NCBI RefSeq assembly: GCF_900182615.1
Contig: NZ_FXTE01000015.1
Span: forward strand, 24,541 to 88,540
Reading direction: 5' to 3'
Source of the DNA: Ruegeria faecimaris
GTDB taxonomy: Bacteria > Pseudomonadota > Alphaproteobacteria > Rhodobacterales > Rhodobacteraceae
DNA length: 64,000 bases
Shown: one piece after another, positions 51,603 to 60,483 of the stretch
Layout of the letters: every line of letters starts with the position of its first letter
Numbering within the stretch: position 1 is the first letter of the stretch
Program-made: the position numbers and the translations under genes
The notes under the pieces: generated by a model
What the model was told of the DNA's origin: nothing
What the model saw: only the letters and a program-made list of their open reading frames with translations
The model's database searches: none

Positions 51603-52361
51603 CTAGAGGTTGAGTTTCAGCTCAACTTTATCAGGGACCAGATCGTTTATCATCTCTTCTATCCGGGCTTCTGAAAGCCCTCCCGAGGTGATGAAAAGCA
51701 ATGAGACGCGAGACTTTCCGGGGACGTGGTGTTTTCTGACCAGCTTCCAGCCAGCGTCTGCGGCCATGGCTTCAATGTCCCCGCTGACTTTCAATGAGTG
51801 CTCTTCGTTTGAAGCCTTGAGCGAAATTTCCACGCCCTTGTTTCGCCCACCGAGCCAAATGAAACACCAACATACAACCGCCACCAGTGTGGCCATCAAG
51901 GGTAAGCCCAGCCCTACCGCCAGCCCAAGCACGGTGACTATAATCATTTCCACCGTGTCGACCGGGTCATCCATATTTGATCGGAACCTTAACAGAGCTC
52001 CTATTCCAAAAATCACGAACCCGATCATCGATCCGTGCTGTACGACCAGAAACCCAACCGCCATGCCGACAAGCGCATAAAGGAAGAACAGTCGCGGCAT
52101 GACGATATCGCTGACACTTCTACGGGCTTTACGTCTCACCGGATGATAGACGATCAAGCCAGCCAGAATGATCGTGACGATCACATCGAGAGTAAAGAAA
52201 TACAGTTCCTGTTTGCCACGAAACTGCGTCCACTGGCGTTCGATGAGAATTTCCGATTCCGAAGCCCCGGCCAGCATCGTCGCAGGGTCGACTTGTGACA
52301 CCGCAGCACCTGGCAACAGCAGCATCAACAACACGGTCACAAATGTGAGGGTCGTATTCAA
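51603..52361 (-). CDS. DUF4956-like polytopic membrane protein
   Basis: 252-residue inner-membrane protein. Signal/helix 1 (MNTTLTFVTVLLMLLLPGAA), three or four further helices, and the signature VIFGIGALLRFRSNMDDPVDT (116-136), which matches the conserved F-R..-x-D-P-x-D loop of DUF4956 proteins; the last ~90 residues are a soluble domain. In other bacteria DUF4956 genes sit with VTC-type polyphosphate polymerases and CotH kinases. TTG at 52361 is preferred (AGGAAGG upstream); GTG at 52382 is the alternative. Its stop is directly adjacent, tail to tail, to the stop of the phosphoesterase gene. Confidence 0.75.
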   Translation of the reverse strand: MNTTLTFVTVLLMLLLPGAAVSQVDPATMLAGASESEILIERQWTQFRGKQELYFFTLDVIVTIILAGLIVYHPVRRKARRSVSDIVMPRLFFLYALVGMAVGFLVVQHGSMIGFVIFGIGALLRFRSNMDDPVDTVEMIIVTVLGLAVGLGLPLMATLVAVVCWCFIWLGGRNKGVEISLKASNEEHSLKVSGDIEAMAADAGWKLVRKHHVPGKSRVSLLFITSGGLSEARIEEMINDLVPDKVELKLNL

Positions 52362-52543
52362 CTTGTCTTCCTTCCTGCTCACGCCAAAGGCTTACGCTTC
52401 ACCAAAGGCACATCGTGCCCTATTCAATTCAATCGCAACAGGCGGGATCAGGTAAAGAGATTACCGTGCATTCTTCGGACATCGCGTCCGGACTGTGATA
52501 CGAACGCTGATACAAGGATATGGTCCAAGCGCGAGAAAATTGA

Positions 52544-53476
52544 ATGGCAGAAAACAAAGTGTTTCCGTCAAAACCTACAATTTCACGGTGTTTCTGCAAA
52601 CTTAGACGACTCGCTTTTACGGCCAGCTTGGTTGCGGCAGCCTTCTTGCCTTGGACCGATTTTGCCTACGCCGAAAGTGCTGGTTTGGTTCTGGTCGATA
52701 AATTCAAGGTGGCAGACAAATCAGAGGGATTTTCAGAGCCTTCCGGTTTGGCAATGTCTAACACTGAAGGCTTCTTGTGGTCTGTAAGTGATGCCGAACC
52801 TAAACTGCACCTACTCGGAGTCGACGGGGTATTAGGAAACTCTTTCAAGTTGCCAGCATTGGCAGGATCAGATTTGGAGGGTGTTGCACCTCGAAAAGAT
52901 GGGTCTGTTTTGGTGCTTCAAGAAACTGACCGATCAATCCTAGTCGTTCACCCAACTGACCCCATTCAACTGACGACAATACCTCTCGCATCTCTTAAAG
53001 GTTACCCGACCGCCGCTGAATTACTCGTCGGCAACCCTTTGAATAAGGGACCCGAAGGTATCGCCGTTGACCCGGAATCCGGGCGGGTCTTCGTTGGCAT
53101 TGAGGGACAACCAAGGTTGTTAATGGTGTTATCGCCAGAGCTAGACGAAATTATTGAGATCATTCCTTTAGCCCGCGATGCAGGTTTTATCTCCGAGCGT
53201 GTAGATGATGATGAACTGGATTTGAGCGGCCTGGCATGGTCCCGGTCCTCGCGTTCTCTTTGGATTGTGAGTGACAAAGGCCGTCAGATCTTCATCTACA
53301 ATCCAGAATCCAAGTCCGTAAAGTCTATCAGTTTGACGTTCACAGAAGATGGAAAACAAAAAGAAGTTAAACATCCCGAAGGGATCGCTCTCGATGAGAT
53401 CAGAGGGCTTCTCTATATCCTGACAGATGATGCCAAGAAATCGCGGCTTTATGTTTTTGAGCAACCGGAGTTGTGA
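52544..53476 (+). CDS. Exported phytase/SdiA-regulated-like beta-propeller protein
   Basis: 310-residue secreted protein; a basic N-terminus and a hydrophobic stretch end at AYA (about residue 43). The mature part repeats a beta-propeller pattern: FSEPSGLAMSNTEGFLWSVSDAEPKLH, GSDLEGVAPRKDGSVLVLQET, KGPEGIAVDPESGRVFVGIEG, DLSGLAWSRSSRSLWIVSDKG and HPEGIALDEIRGLLYILTDD, each given here within limits. This (D/P)-x-E-G-(I/V)-A signature is that of SdiA-regulated and esterase-like phytase domains. It may hydrolyse phosphate esters or only bind a ligand. Divergent from the DUF4956 gene (182 bp gap). Confidence 0.8.
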   Translation: MAENKVFPSKPTISRCFCKLRRLAFTASLVAAAFLPWTDFAYAESAGLVLVDKFKVADKSEGFSEPSGLAMSNTEGFLWSVSDAEPKLHLLGVDGVLGNSFKLPALAGSDLEGVAPRKDGSVLVLQETDRSILVVHPTDPIQLTTIPLASLKGYPTAAELLVGNPLNKGPEGIAVDPESGRVFVGIEGQPRLLMVLSPELDEIIEIIPLARDAGFISERVDDDELDLSGLAWSRSSRSLWIVSDKGRQIFIYNPESKSVKSISLTFTEDGKQKEVKHPEGIALDEIRGLLYILTDDAKKSRLYVFEQPEL

Positions 53477-53695
53477 GGACTGTCCTACTAGTTCTCTACT
53501 CTGCGTGGTTGAAAAGCGGGGTTGTGTAAATGAGTGCCGTCTTATGTGCAGCATATTAAGTAAATCTGCGCTCTGTTCGATATGTTTCTAAAAAACATCA
53601 CCCATCAATATATTCGAATAGCGTCAGGTTCACACATGCGAACCATGTAATAACGTTGGGCTTCAACATGCTCAGTCACCTTAAGGTTATCGATA

Positions 53696-53902
53696 ATGCC
53701 CGTATCCAATTCGGTTGTAATTGCGATCATTTGCACTTTAGTGGCCTTTGTTGCAGTTCCAAAATACAGCATTGCCCAAACCTGGGACATCGCATCACAG
53801 CACTCTGTCAGCGGCGTAACGGTATATGATACGGATGAGCTGTTAACGTTTGCCGGTCAGTTGGCTTTTGATCGGTCAGGGCGCATTGTCTTTGCCCCCT
53901 AA
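53696..53902 (+). pseudogene. 5' remnant of an exported-protein gene interrupted by an IS3-family element
   Basis: An ATG with AAGG upstream starts a signal peptide (MPVSNSVVIAIICTLVAFVA, cleavage near SIAQ), then HSVSGVTVYDTDELLTFAGQ and LAFDRSGRI. Exactly at 53887, where the IS left end begins, the native reading stops and the frame ends five codons into the IS. The mature domain is lost. The gene may have belonged to the exported-protein island. Confidence 0.6.
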
Positions 53903-54095
53903 AATTGGGCCACTACTTTGGCCGAGAAGGGGGAACAAGAGATGGCTCGGAAGCGATACTCGGACGAAGACATTCTGAAGCTGCTGCGTGAGATTGAACT
54001 GAAGCTGGCAGATGGCGACGATGTTCGGACAGCCTGTCGTGGTGTTGGTGTCAGCGATGCGACCTACTACAATTGGCGGCGTCCATTAGTTTTCG
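53887..54095 (+). mobile_element. Truncated IS3-family element (left end and start of orfA)
   Basis: Left end TGTCTTTGCCCCCTAAAATT and following bases are identical to 63906-64000 over the full 95 bp that can be compared. The orfA begins at 53942 (MARKRYSDEDILKLLREIEL...) and is cut after about 49 codons, near 54088 (YYNWR), after which unrelated sequence follows. No orfB is present. It is an inactive copy in the same orientation as the intact-looking copy at the right edge. Confidence 0.85.
53942..54095 (+). pseudogene. IS3-family OrfA fragment
   Basis: ATG at 53942 with GGGGGAACAAGAG upstream. The visible part is the helix-turn-helix (KRYSDEDILKLLREIELKLA; DGDDVRTACRGVGVSDATYYNW). The coiled-coil part and stop are missing, the frame running on into unrelated DNA until 54280. 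Confidence 0.8.
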
Positions 54096-54204
54096 AGGAG
54101 CGGAACCGCGTGGCCATAGGAATAACTCTGTTGGAGATTGGCTTTATCAAGCCAAGAGAAAGTCATTCTTGCCAGCACAATCTGCTTCCGCGGTCGACAA
54201 AAAT

Positions 54205-56121
54205 TCAACCTAGATCATTCATATCCAGTGGTCGGTACTTGCCTTCCGGAAAGCCTGCTTTCCGGAAGGCATCAACATAGGGTGCTATAAGAGCGTCCGG
54301 ACGCTGGTAACGGCGATACACCCACACAATGTCGGCGACTTTCACGCCGGGTCGTGCGGCTTCAAGCCGGTTACGGGCGCGCTCAAGTTCGTCAGCGCGC
54401 CCAAGTTTGGCGAGAGCGGTAACTTCGGGAATCATCGACCACCAATAATCCAGAAGCACGCCCTTTCGCGCTTCAGCAAGCGCAAGTTCGTACTCACCCT
54501 TATGAAAGTGGTGCTCAGAGAGCGCTTGATGCCAGTCCTTGATGGTCGATCCTGGGTCGAGGTCGATAGCCCGCCTCAGGAGCGCCGCACCCAGATCAAA
54601 TCGCCCGGTCCAGATCAGCCAATAACCGATTTCCGCCTCCACACTGCGATCACCACCGACCGCGAGAGCGTCTTCAGCCTCGGCATAAAAACCGTCGCGA
54701 TCACCGTTCATGAGCAGAAGAATACCCAAGATAAGTCGGACACGTGCTGAGTTTGGGTTCAGTTCCTTGGCTTGGTTGGCGGCAGATAATGCCCGGTTGA
54801 GTTTTTCTTCATAGGTGCCGGAGTAGCGATTCCCGAAAAAGCTTAGGTCTACGCGCAGTGCCTCGGCCAGCTGCGCCCAGGCGCGCCAGTAGTCTGGCTC
54901 TTCTTTGACGACCCTTTCTATGCAGCCGTGGACCCGTTTCTGCACATCCGGTCTATCGTACAGATCGTCGTAAAACATGGTGCATTCATACGACGACAGT
55001 CGTTCCGGCGGTTTCGCTCGTGCCCGCCGTTCGTCTGTTCGCCTGATGGCACCGCGCGTGTCGCCAATCGCAACTGCAACACGTTCGGTGATCCGAGATT
55101 GCACATCGAAGAGATTGGCGGTCGTAAGTTTCTCATCGAATGCCTCCGACCAAACCTGCGCTCTGCTATCGGTGTCAATCAGGCGCGCCGTTACGCGCAG
55201 ACGTTCACCCGCCTGCCGTACCGTACCTTCAAGAACGAAATCGGCACCCAAGGACTTACCGATACTGCGCACATCCAGGTGCTGCCCGCGGTAGGAGAAG
55301 GTGGTGTGCCGCGACAACACGTTGAGGTCGCGGTATCGCCCGAGCTCAATAATCACATCCTCGCTAATGCCGTCGGACAAGTAATCTTTAGACGGGTCGC
55401 CACTCAGATTCTCGAAAGCCAAAACCGCAATCGTCGGTCCTGTAGGTCGGGTCAGAGCCGTCGCTTCGTCAAAAGCAACGGCATTATTGGCACCCCAACG
55501 ATGGATGCCTTGCCAGACCACAAATGTCGCAACGATCAGAAGCGCTGCACCTAATGCCACCTGGACGCCGCGGCTCCTATTCCAGCTCCGGTGGCTGATT
55601 GCACGGCTCTGAGGGTTCACATGATAAATTCGCACCGGCTCAGAAATGTTCTTCAAGCGGGTTTCACCCAAGTATTCGAAACCAACGTTTGCTTTGCCGG
55701 TAGCTTGAGTTGCAACAACTTCAGACACGCAAACGCCGCCCGGCTCTGCCGACTCCTCAAGCCGTGCTGCGACATTGACACCGTCACCGTAAAGATCATC
55801 GCCGTCGATCATCACGTCGCCAAGGTTTATGCCGATCCTCAGTTCAAGCCGCTCTTCAGGAGGCAGGTCTCCGTTTCGCTTCGTCAGTTCCGCTTGGATA
55901 TCAGTCGCGCAGTTCACTGCATCAACGACCGAAGCAAACTCGACGAGCGTTCCGTCACCCATTAGCTTGACGATGCGACCATGATGTTTCTCGACCTGCG
56001 GATCGAACAGCTCCGAACGAAGCGCTTTAAGAGCGTTCAAAACGCCAATCTCGTCTGCGCCCATCAAGCGTGAGTAGCCAACCACATCGGCGGCCATGAT
56101 AGCGGCAAGTCGACGTTCCAT
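54205..56121 (-). CDS. Class III adenylate cyclase with TolB-like and TPR domains (first of tandem pair)
   Basis: 638-residue membrane-anchored signalling protein. Residues 1-170 are the cyclase domain with metal aspartates D12 (MAADVVGYSRLM) and D56 (KLMGDGTLVEF) and the segment YGDGVNVAARLEE containing the catalytic N and R. A single transmembrane helix lies at about 189-207 (VALGAALLIVATFVVWQ). Residues 225-370 form a FlgO/TolB-N-like periplasmic domain (GPTIAVLAFENLSGDPSKDYLSDG), and TPR-type repeats follow to the end. This architecture is common in Alphaproteobacteria. Its 3' end is next to the truncated IS. The paralogue is encoded 158 bp upstream on the same strand. Confidence 0.9.
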   Translation of the reverse strand: MERRLAAIMAADVVGYSRLMGADEIGVLNALKALRSELFDPQVEKHHGRIVKLMGDGTLVEFASVVDAVNCATDIQAELTKRNGDLPPEERLELRIGINLGDVMIDGDDLYGDGVNVAARLEESAEPGGVCVSEVVATQATGKANVGFEYLGETRLKNISEPVRIYHVNPQSRAISHRSWNRSRGVQVALGAALLIVATFVVWQGIHRWGANNAVAFDEATALTRPTGPTIAVLAFENLSGDPSKDYLSDGISEDVIIELGRYRDLNVLSRHTTFSYRGQHLDVRSIGKSLGADFVLEGTVRQAGERLRVTARLIDTDSRAQVWSEAFDEKLTTANLFDVQSRITERVAVAIGDTRGAIRRTDERRARAKPPERLSSYECTMFYDDLYDRPDVQKRVHGCIERVVKEEPDYWRAWAQLAEALRVDLSFFGNRYSGTYEEKLNRALSAANQAKELNPNSARVRLILGILLLMNGDRDGFYAEAEDALAVGGDRSVEAEIGYWLIWTGRFDLGAALLRRAIDLDPGSTIKDWHQALSEHHFHKGEYELALAEARKGVLLDYWWSMIPEVTALAKLGRADELERARNRLEAARPGVKVADIVWVYRRYQRPDALIAPYVDAFRKAGFPEGKYRPLDMNDLG

Positions 56122-56278
56122 TGGTGGAGCTTACGCCAGAAAGGTTTGTCATTCCAAGAAACGCCTAAATTCAATCTGGTATTCGACACCTACCTAAAGC
56201 GGGCGCGTTTCGCGCGCACAACTTTGCAAAAGTCGGACTCTGCACATACAGCCGGAATTCAGGGACTTGAAAACTGCG

Positions 56279-58159
56279 CTATTCAGGCAACCCGCCAGCA
56301 ATCATCGCACCAAAATACCGGTCCTGATCCTCTGAACGCAAAAAGGGCGTGTTTCTGTGTGTAGAAACACGGAAGTCCGGCCTGATTTCGAGTAATTTGT
56401 CTGCTTCAATCTGAGCATCTTCCAGACGTCCCATTTCAGCGAGGGTTGCGACCAAGATACGACGCGGAGGAAGCGACTTTGGATATGTTGAAATACCAGT
56501 CTTTGCCAGCAAAAGTGCTTGTTGGTAGTCCTCAATCAAGAAATGGGAAAGTGCCGCATTGAAATTGTACCAGCCGGGATAACGCGGGTTGACCCTTTTT
56601 GCCTTGTTGTTCCATTCAATCGCTTCGGATGGCTCACCCATGAGCGAGCGCAAAAAGCCCATGTCATACAAGACTTCCGGGTCATTCGAGTTCTCCCGAA
56701 TTGCGCGCTGATAAGCCTGGTACGCGAGTTGGTGATCGTGGTCGGCAAACAAGTGTAGCTGTCCTAAGCGATGTTGAACACGATAGTCAGATTGATCCAG
56801 TTCCAATGCGCGCTCTGCGTGTCGACGAGCTTTATTCAGTGCAGTTTTCGGATCGTCTGAGCCGCCAAAGCGCCAGAGGCTAAGATAGCGACCGCTCAGT
56901 TCAATATGGGCAGAAAGATAGTCTGGATCGAGAACTACGGCTCGCTCCAGTAGTTCAATTGCCTCTTGCCGACTTACAGTGTTTAACAGCTTGCTCTTAG
57001 CCACAGCCTTCAGAAAAAGTTCATACGCTTCTGGGTCATCAGTCTGTCGTTTCTTCAGCGAAGCGACTTCTTCTTCCTCAACGACTATTTTCAGGGTTGA
57101 TGCGATTTCCCGTACAAGGTCGGCCTGAGCAGAAAACACTTCTTCGACGCCAACGTCATATTGTTCCGACCATAGAGCGTGCCCCGACTCTGTCTCTATA
57201 AGTGTTGCGTTAATCGAAATATTCTCGCCAACGCTCTGAGCGCTACCTGACAGAACATATCGCACACCGAGCTCTCGACCAATTTCTCGCGGTTTGACCA
57301 AGCTGTCCGCAAAGGTAATCGAAGTCGAACCGGCAATCACAAATAGCTGTGGAAACTTCGAAAGCTGCGTCGTTATTGCTGTTCCAAAACCTTCTGCCAT
57401 ATAGCCGACCTCTTCAACTGTTGAGCGGTTCTTAAATGGTAAAACGACAATGGAAGGTTCGTCCGGGATGGCAAGCGCCAACTCCTCTTGGTCGGTCAGG
57501 GGCACCACATCTCTTGATCGCCACCAAATGGCCGCAGCCAACACCAAACAGATGCATACCGCACCGACCAGAGTTGGCGCCCACTTGGATATCTGTGATT
57601 TCGTATGCGCAACTGGCTCGGATATCGCCAAAGCCTTGGCCTTGTCATCCAGAACGACTTCGAAGGCTCGGACTGGTCTCTCTATGTTTTTGACTTCGGT
57701 CTCACCCAGATCCTCGAAATTCAGATCCAGTTTGTCCTGCACCTGATCCCGCACGCTGCGGTGAATGCAAATACCTCCGGGCTCAGCCAAGCCTTCAATG
57801 CGGGCAGCGACATTAACGCCATCACCATAAATGTCTCCGTCCTCGGCAATCACATCTCCGATATTTATGCCGATCCGAAACACAATTCTTTCGTTTTCTG
57901 GAACGTCCGAGTTTCGAGAAAGCATTTCGTTTTGTACAGAAATGGCAAATCTCATTGCCTGTACGGTGCTCTCAAACTCCAGCAGTCCGCCATCACCCAT
58001 CAACTTGATCGTCTTGCCACCAAAACTCGCTGCAAAGGGGTCAATGAGTTCCAACCGGTGCGACTTTAGTGCTGCCAAGGTCGCTGACTCGTCGCGTTCC
58101 ATCAGCCGCGAGTAGCCCACGACGTCAATACTCAAGATGGTAGTAAGGCGACGTTCCAC
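56279..58159 (-). CDS. Class III adenylate cyclase with TolB-like and TPR domains (second of tandem pair)
   Basis: 626-residue paralogue of the neighbouring cyclase with identical domain order: cyclase domain with D12 (LSIDVVGYSRLME) and D56 (KLMGDGGLLEF) and YGDGVNVAARIEG; a transmembrane helix near 190-210 (LVGAVCICLVLAAAIWW); a TolB-like domain (EPSIVVLPFKNRSTVEEVGYMAEGFG); and TPR repeats. I use the GTG at 58159 (MERRLTT, parallel with the other protein's MERRLAA) because GGGGAGG lies six bases upstream; a GTG 18 bases earlier is less likely. Cyclase residues look intact, so both probably make cAMP. Confidence 0.9.
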   Translation of the reverse strand: MERRLTTILSIDVVGYSRLMERDESATLAALKSHRLELIDPFAASFGGKTIKLMGDGGLLEFESTVQAMRFAISVQNEMLSRNSDVPENERIVFRIGINIGDVIAEDGDIYGDGVNVAARIEGLAEPGGICIHRSVRDQVQDKLDLNFEDLGETEVKNIERPVRAFEVVLDDKAKALAISEPVAHTKSQISKWAPTLVGAVCICLVLAAAIWWRSRDVVPLTDQEELALAIPDEPSIVVLPFKNRSTVEEVGYMAEGFGTAITTQLSKFPQLFVIAGSTSITFADSLVKPREIGRELGVRYVLSGSAQSVGENISINATLIETESGHALWSEQYDVGVEEVFSAQADLVREIASTLKIVVEEEEVASLKKRQTDDPEAYELFLKAVAKSKLLNTVSRQEAIELLERAVVLDPDYLSAHIELSGRYLSLWRFGGSDDPKTALNKARRHAERALELDQSDYRVQHRLGQLHLFADHDHQLAYQAYQRAIRENSNDPEVLYDMGFLRSLMGEPSEAIEWNNKAKRVNPRYPGWYNFNAALSHFLIEDYQQALLLAKTGISTYPKSLPPRRILVATLAEMGRLEDAQIEADKLLEIRPDFRVSTHRNTPFLRSEDQDRYFGAMIAGGLPE

Positions 58160-58390
58160 TCCCGTCCTCCCCTGCACGCAAGACTATCCATCCTGATCCA
58201 TTGAATCCATAGTTCTGCTATTCGCCCTATTCCTAATCGCTTTTGTGAGGCGTCGGTCTGGCTATGACAAAGTCAGATTTTTCGAAGCGGAGACCAAGCA
58301 TGGTAACCAATAGACGCCCACATAGTGTAAGCGAAGAGGTGGTGCGGGGTAACGAGCGCGACCGAGGTCAAGGGGCGCGTTGTAGAACGA

Positions 58391-59203
58391 TCAACCCTTT
58401 TTGCGCACCACGACGATAAATTGGGTCATCGAAAAGAAGAAGCGTCCAACTTTTGCAAGGCTGAACTGTTCGTCAAACCACGATTGCGCAACAGCGGGAT
58501 CAACATGGTCATTTGCGACAGCGTATTGCTTGATAAGGTGCATCATCATGATTGCGAGGCCATCGGGCTTTAGCTGGTGATCCGTCATTGTGAACGACAC
58601 GACATCTTCCACATGGTCGCCACGCGCTTTTATCAGTGCAGGCAGTCTTTCCGGGACGGAACCACTCACAAAGTGCTGGTTCCAGGATGTCAGCATCTTT
58701 TGCATTCTGTCGGGCTCTTCGCTGAACCAGATCAAGCTGCCAAAGTGCAGATCGCTGATGACAAGCCGCCCGCCGGGCTTGACGCACCGTAGCGTGTCAT
58801 CCAGTGCACCGTCTACGTCTTCGATATACTCAAAGACCTGTACCGAGACGGCCTTGTCAGCACTCTCATCCTCAATGGGCAAGCTATTTGCGGCACCTGC
58901 ACGAAACTCCACGTTTGCGTAGTCGCTGCATCGTTCTTTTGCAGCTGCTGTCATATCCTTGCTTGGGTCGATCCCGATGACATAGCCATCCGAGCCAACT
59001 GCGCGGGCCAACTCCGCTGTTAACATCCCGTTGCCACAACCGACATCCAAAATAGTCTCACCAGGAGCCGGGCGCAGCGCATCAAATGAAGCCTGTCTTC
59101 GCCGTGTCAATTCAGCTCCCTGATAGGCGATTTCAAGTAATCTCGTTGTCTCCGCTTCAAACTTAAGCAACTCTCCCCCCTTACAAAGCCCACAAGTTTC
59201 CAA
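58391..59203 (-). CDS. Class I SAM-dependent methyltransferase
   Basis: 270-residue methyltransferase of the Methyltransf_11/ArsM-UbiE-like group: motif I ILDVGCGNGMLTAELA, post-I GIDPSKDM, motif II DKAVSVQVFEYIED and LRCVKPGGRLVISDL. The first residues (METCGLCKGG) include a CxxC and start at a TTG; a second TTG at 59170 (MLKFEAET) preceded by GGGGGGA is equally possible. The end of the gene (FFFSMTQFIVVVRKKG) is duplicated as a remnant at 23159-23215. Substrate unknown. It follows the AhpD-like gene on the same strand. Confidence 0.87.
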   Translation of the reverse strand: METCGLCKGGELLKFEAETTRLLEIAYQGAELTRRRQASFDALRPAPGETILDVGCGNGMLTAELARAVGSDGYVIGIDPSKDMTAAAKERCSDYANVEFRAGAANSLPIEDESADKAVSVQVFEYIEDVDGALDDTLRCVKPGGRLVISDLHFGSLIWFSEEPDRMQKMLTSWNQHFVSGSVPERLPALIKARGDHVEDVVSFTMTDHQLKPDGLAIMMMHLIKQYAVANDHVDPAVAQSWFDEQFSLAKVGRFFFSMTQFIVVVRKKG

Positions 59204-59394
59204 AAACCTTATCAGAAAATGGGTTATCTACGAAAAGCAGGATGGATCGTTGAGTCTTGAGCATGGATCCACCAACATTAAATGAATGCGTCGACTTGAT
59301 CCGAAGATTGATTTATCCCCGAGAGCGGAGGACGCTTCTGCCGCGATATCGGACCAGCCTTTCGGAGCGGTTCGAGAGTTCGAACAACATCAAT

Positions 59395-59967
59395 TCAAGG
59401 GATGTCGAGGCCATTCTCCCGTCCGAAATCGGTATAGAAGCTGTCACTGCGGTATCGGTTCAATGTGGCTTCGTCTGCTTGTCTTGGGTCGTTGCCAGGG
59501 CTTTGAACACCTGTACCTTCTATGAAGCGGTTCACGAGATTGAAGACACCGCAGACCTGGATAGCATCGAACAGCGCGCTCTCTGACCAGCCTGCCGCGT
59601 AGACTGCTATTGCGTCTGCTTCCGTCATTCGGGATGGAGAAACAGTAAGCTTTTCGATGTATGCCAGCAACGGTTTGAGACGATCCTCGACGGGAGCCGT
59701 ATCGCGGTTTTCCATCAGTGCCTCGATTGTCTCGACTTCAATACCGTATGCTTTGGCGAAAACGATGTGCGCCCCATGGCAATACGCACAAGCATTCAAG
59801 CCAGAGACATAAGCTGCGATTAGTTCACGTTCAGCAACCGAGAGATCGCTCTCGCCCCTCATCACAAGGCTTTCGTACGCGCAAAGCGGAGATAGCTTGT
59901 CTGGAAAGGCTTGATAGACACTTCCAAGTGTCGCGTTCTCCGGCAGAGATGGAAACAGGCGTTTCAT
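59395..59967 (-). CDS. Carboxymuconolactone decarboxylase/AhpD-like protein
   Basis: 190-residue helical protein of the peroxidase-related CMD family. The redox motif is C60-x2-C63-x3-H67 (ACAYCHGAH), preceded by LSVAERELIAAYVSGLN as expected. The C-terminal GWSESALFDAIQVCGVFNLVNRFIEGTG is also typical. Separate subfamily from the protein at 38941. It precedes the methyltransferase gene by about 190 bp on the same strand. Probably thiol-dependent peroxide defence. Confidence 0.88.
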   Translation of the reverse strand: MKRLFPSLPENATLGSVYQAFPDKLSPLCAYESLVMRGESDLSVAERELIAAYVSGLNACAYCHGAHIVFAKAYGIEVETIEALMENRDTAPVEDRLKPLLAYIEKLTVSPSRMTEADAIAVYAAGWSESALFDAIQVCGVFNLVNRFIEGTGVQSPGNDPRQADEATLNRYRSDSFYTDFGRENGLDIP

Positions 59968-60483
59968 TCAATTTTCTTTCAATCTTGTTTTGAACAACTT
60001 CGCCTCAAAGTGAGGAACCAACGTTGTTTGCGCAACCTTAAAGCAATTCCGGGTTTCGCGCAGAGATTCTGTTGGAATACTGCGGACGGCGAGTTTGCAT
60101 GATTGTGTGGCAGCGTGTTCGTCACTTCGTGAAAGGTAATTTCGTGCGGTTCTCGTAAATTTGCAAAGTCCGCTTTCTGCGCATCGCTGACATTTGAGTG
60201 CTAAAAAGCATTTTGAACTTTGGACTCAAGGCTGCCACTGATCTAGATTTCACGAGTGTCCGAAGTTCGGATTAGCCAGCGGTTGGCTGACAAAGGCGCA
60301 AAAGCTGCAACCGCTCTATAATTGCGACTTATGTTAAATCTCGAAATCCCGGCTTTCTGCCACAAAACCGGTGCGAATTTCCGACAGTTTCAGGAAAACG
60401 AATGTTTCTTCCGGTGATGTCTTGAAGGACGATGCCCGCGGTATCAATATTAGACTAAGCGTCCTAAAACCAAGTCTTGTTCA
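59968..60483. other. Intergenic region with a short dispersed repeat
   Basis: About 515 bp between the divergent AhpD-like and helicase genes. It includes one copy of the ~35-bp repeat (60158-60195). A short plus-strand frame overlaps the helicase start in another frame but has no family resemblance. Confidence 0.5.
60158..60195. repeat. Dispersed ~35-bp intergenic repeat, copy 3
   Basis: TTGCAAAGTCCG then CTTTCTGCGCATCGCTGACAT. Best matched to copy 43302-43339; also related to 34793-34828. All are intergenic and in the same orientation. Confidence 0.65.

Noticed and set aside
54928..55554. Plus-strand frame of 208 codons
   Set aside because: Antisense shadow of the cyclase-TPR gene with clear domain motifs on the other strand.
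59257..59586. Plus-strand frame of 109 codons
   Set aside because: Mostly antisense to the AhpD-like gene; no family resemblance.
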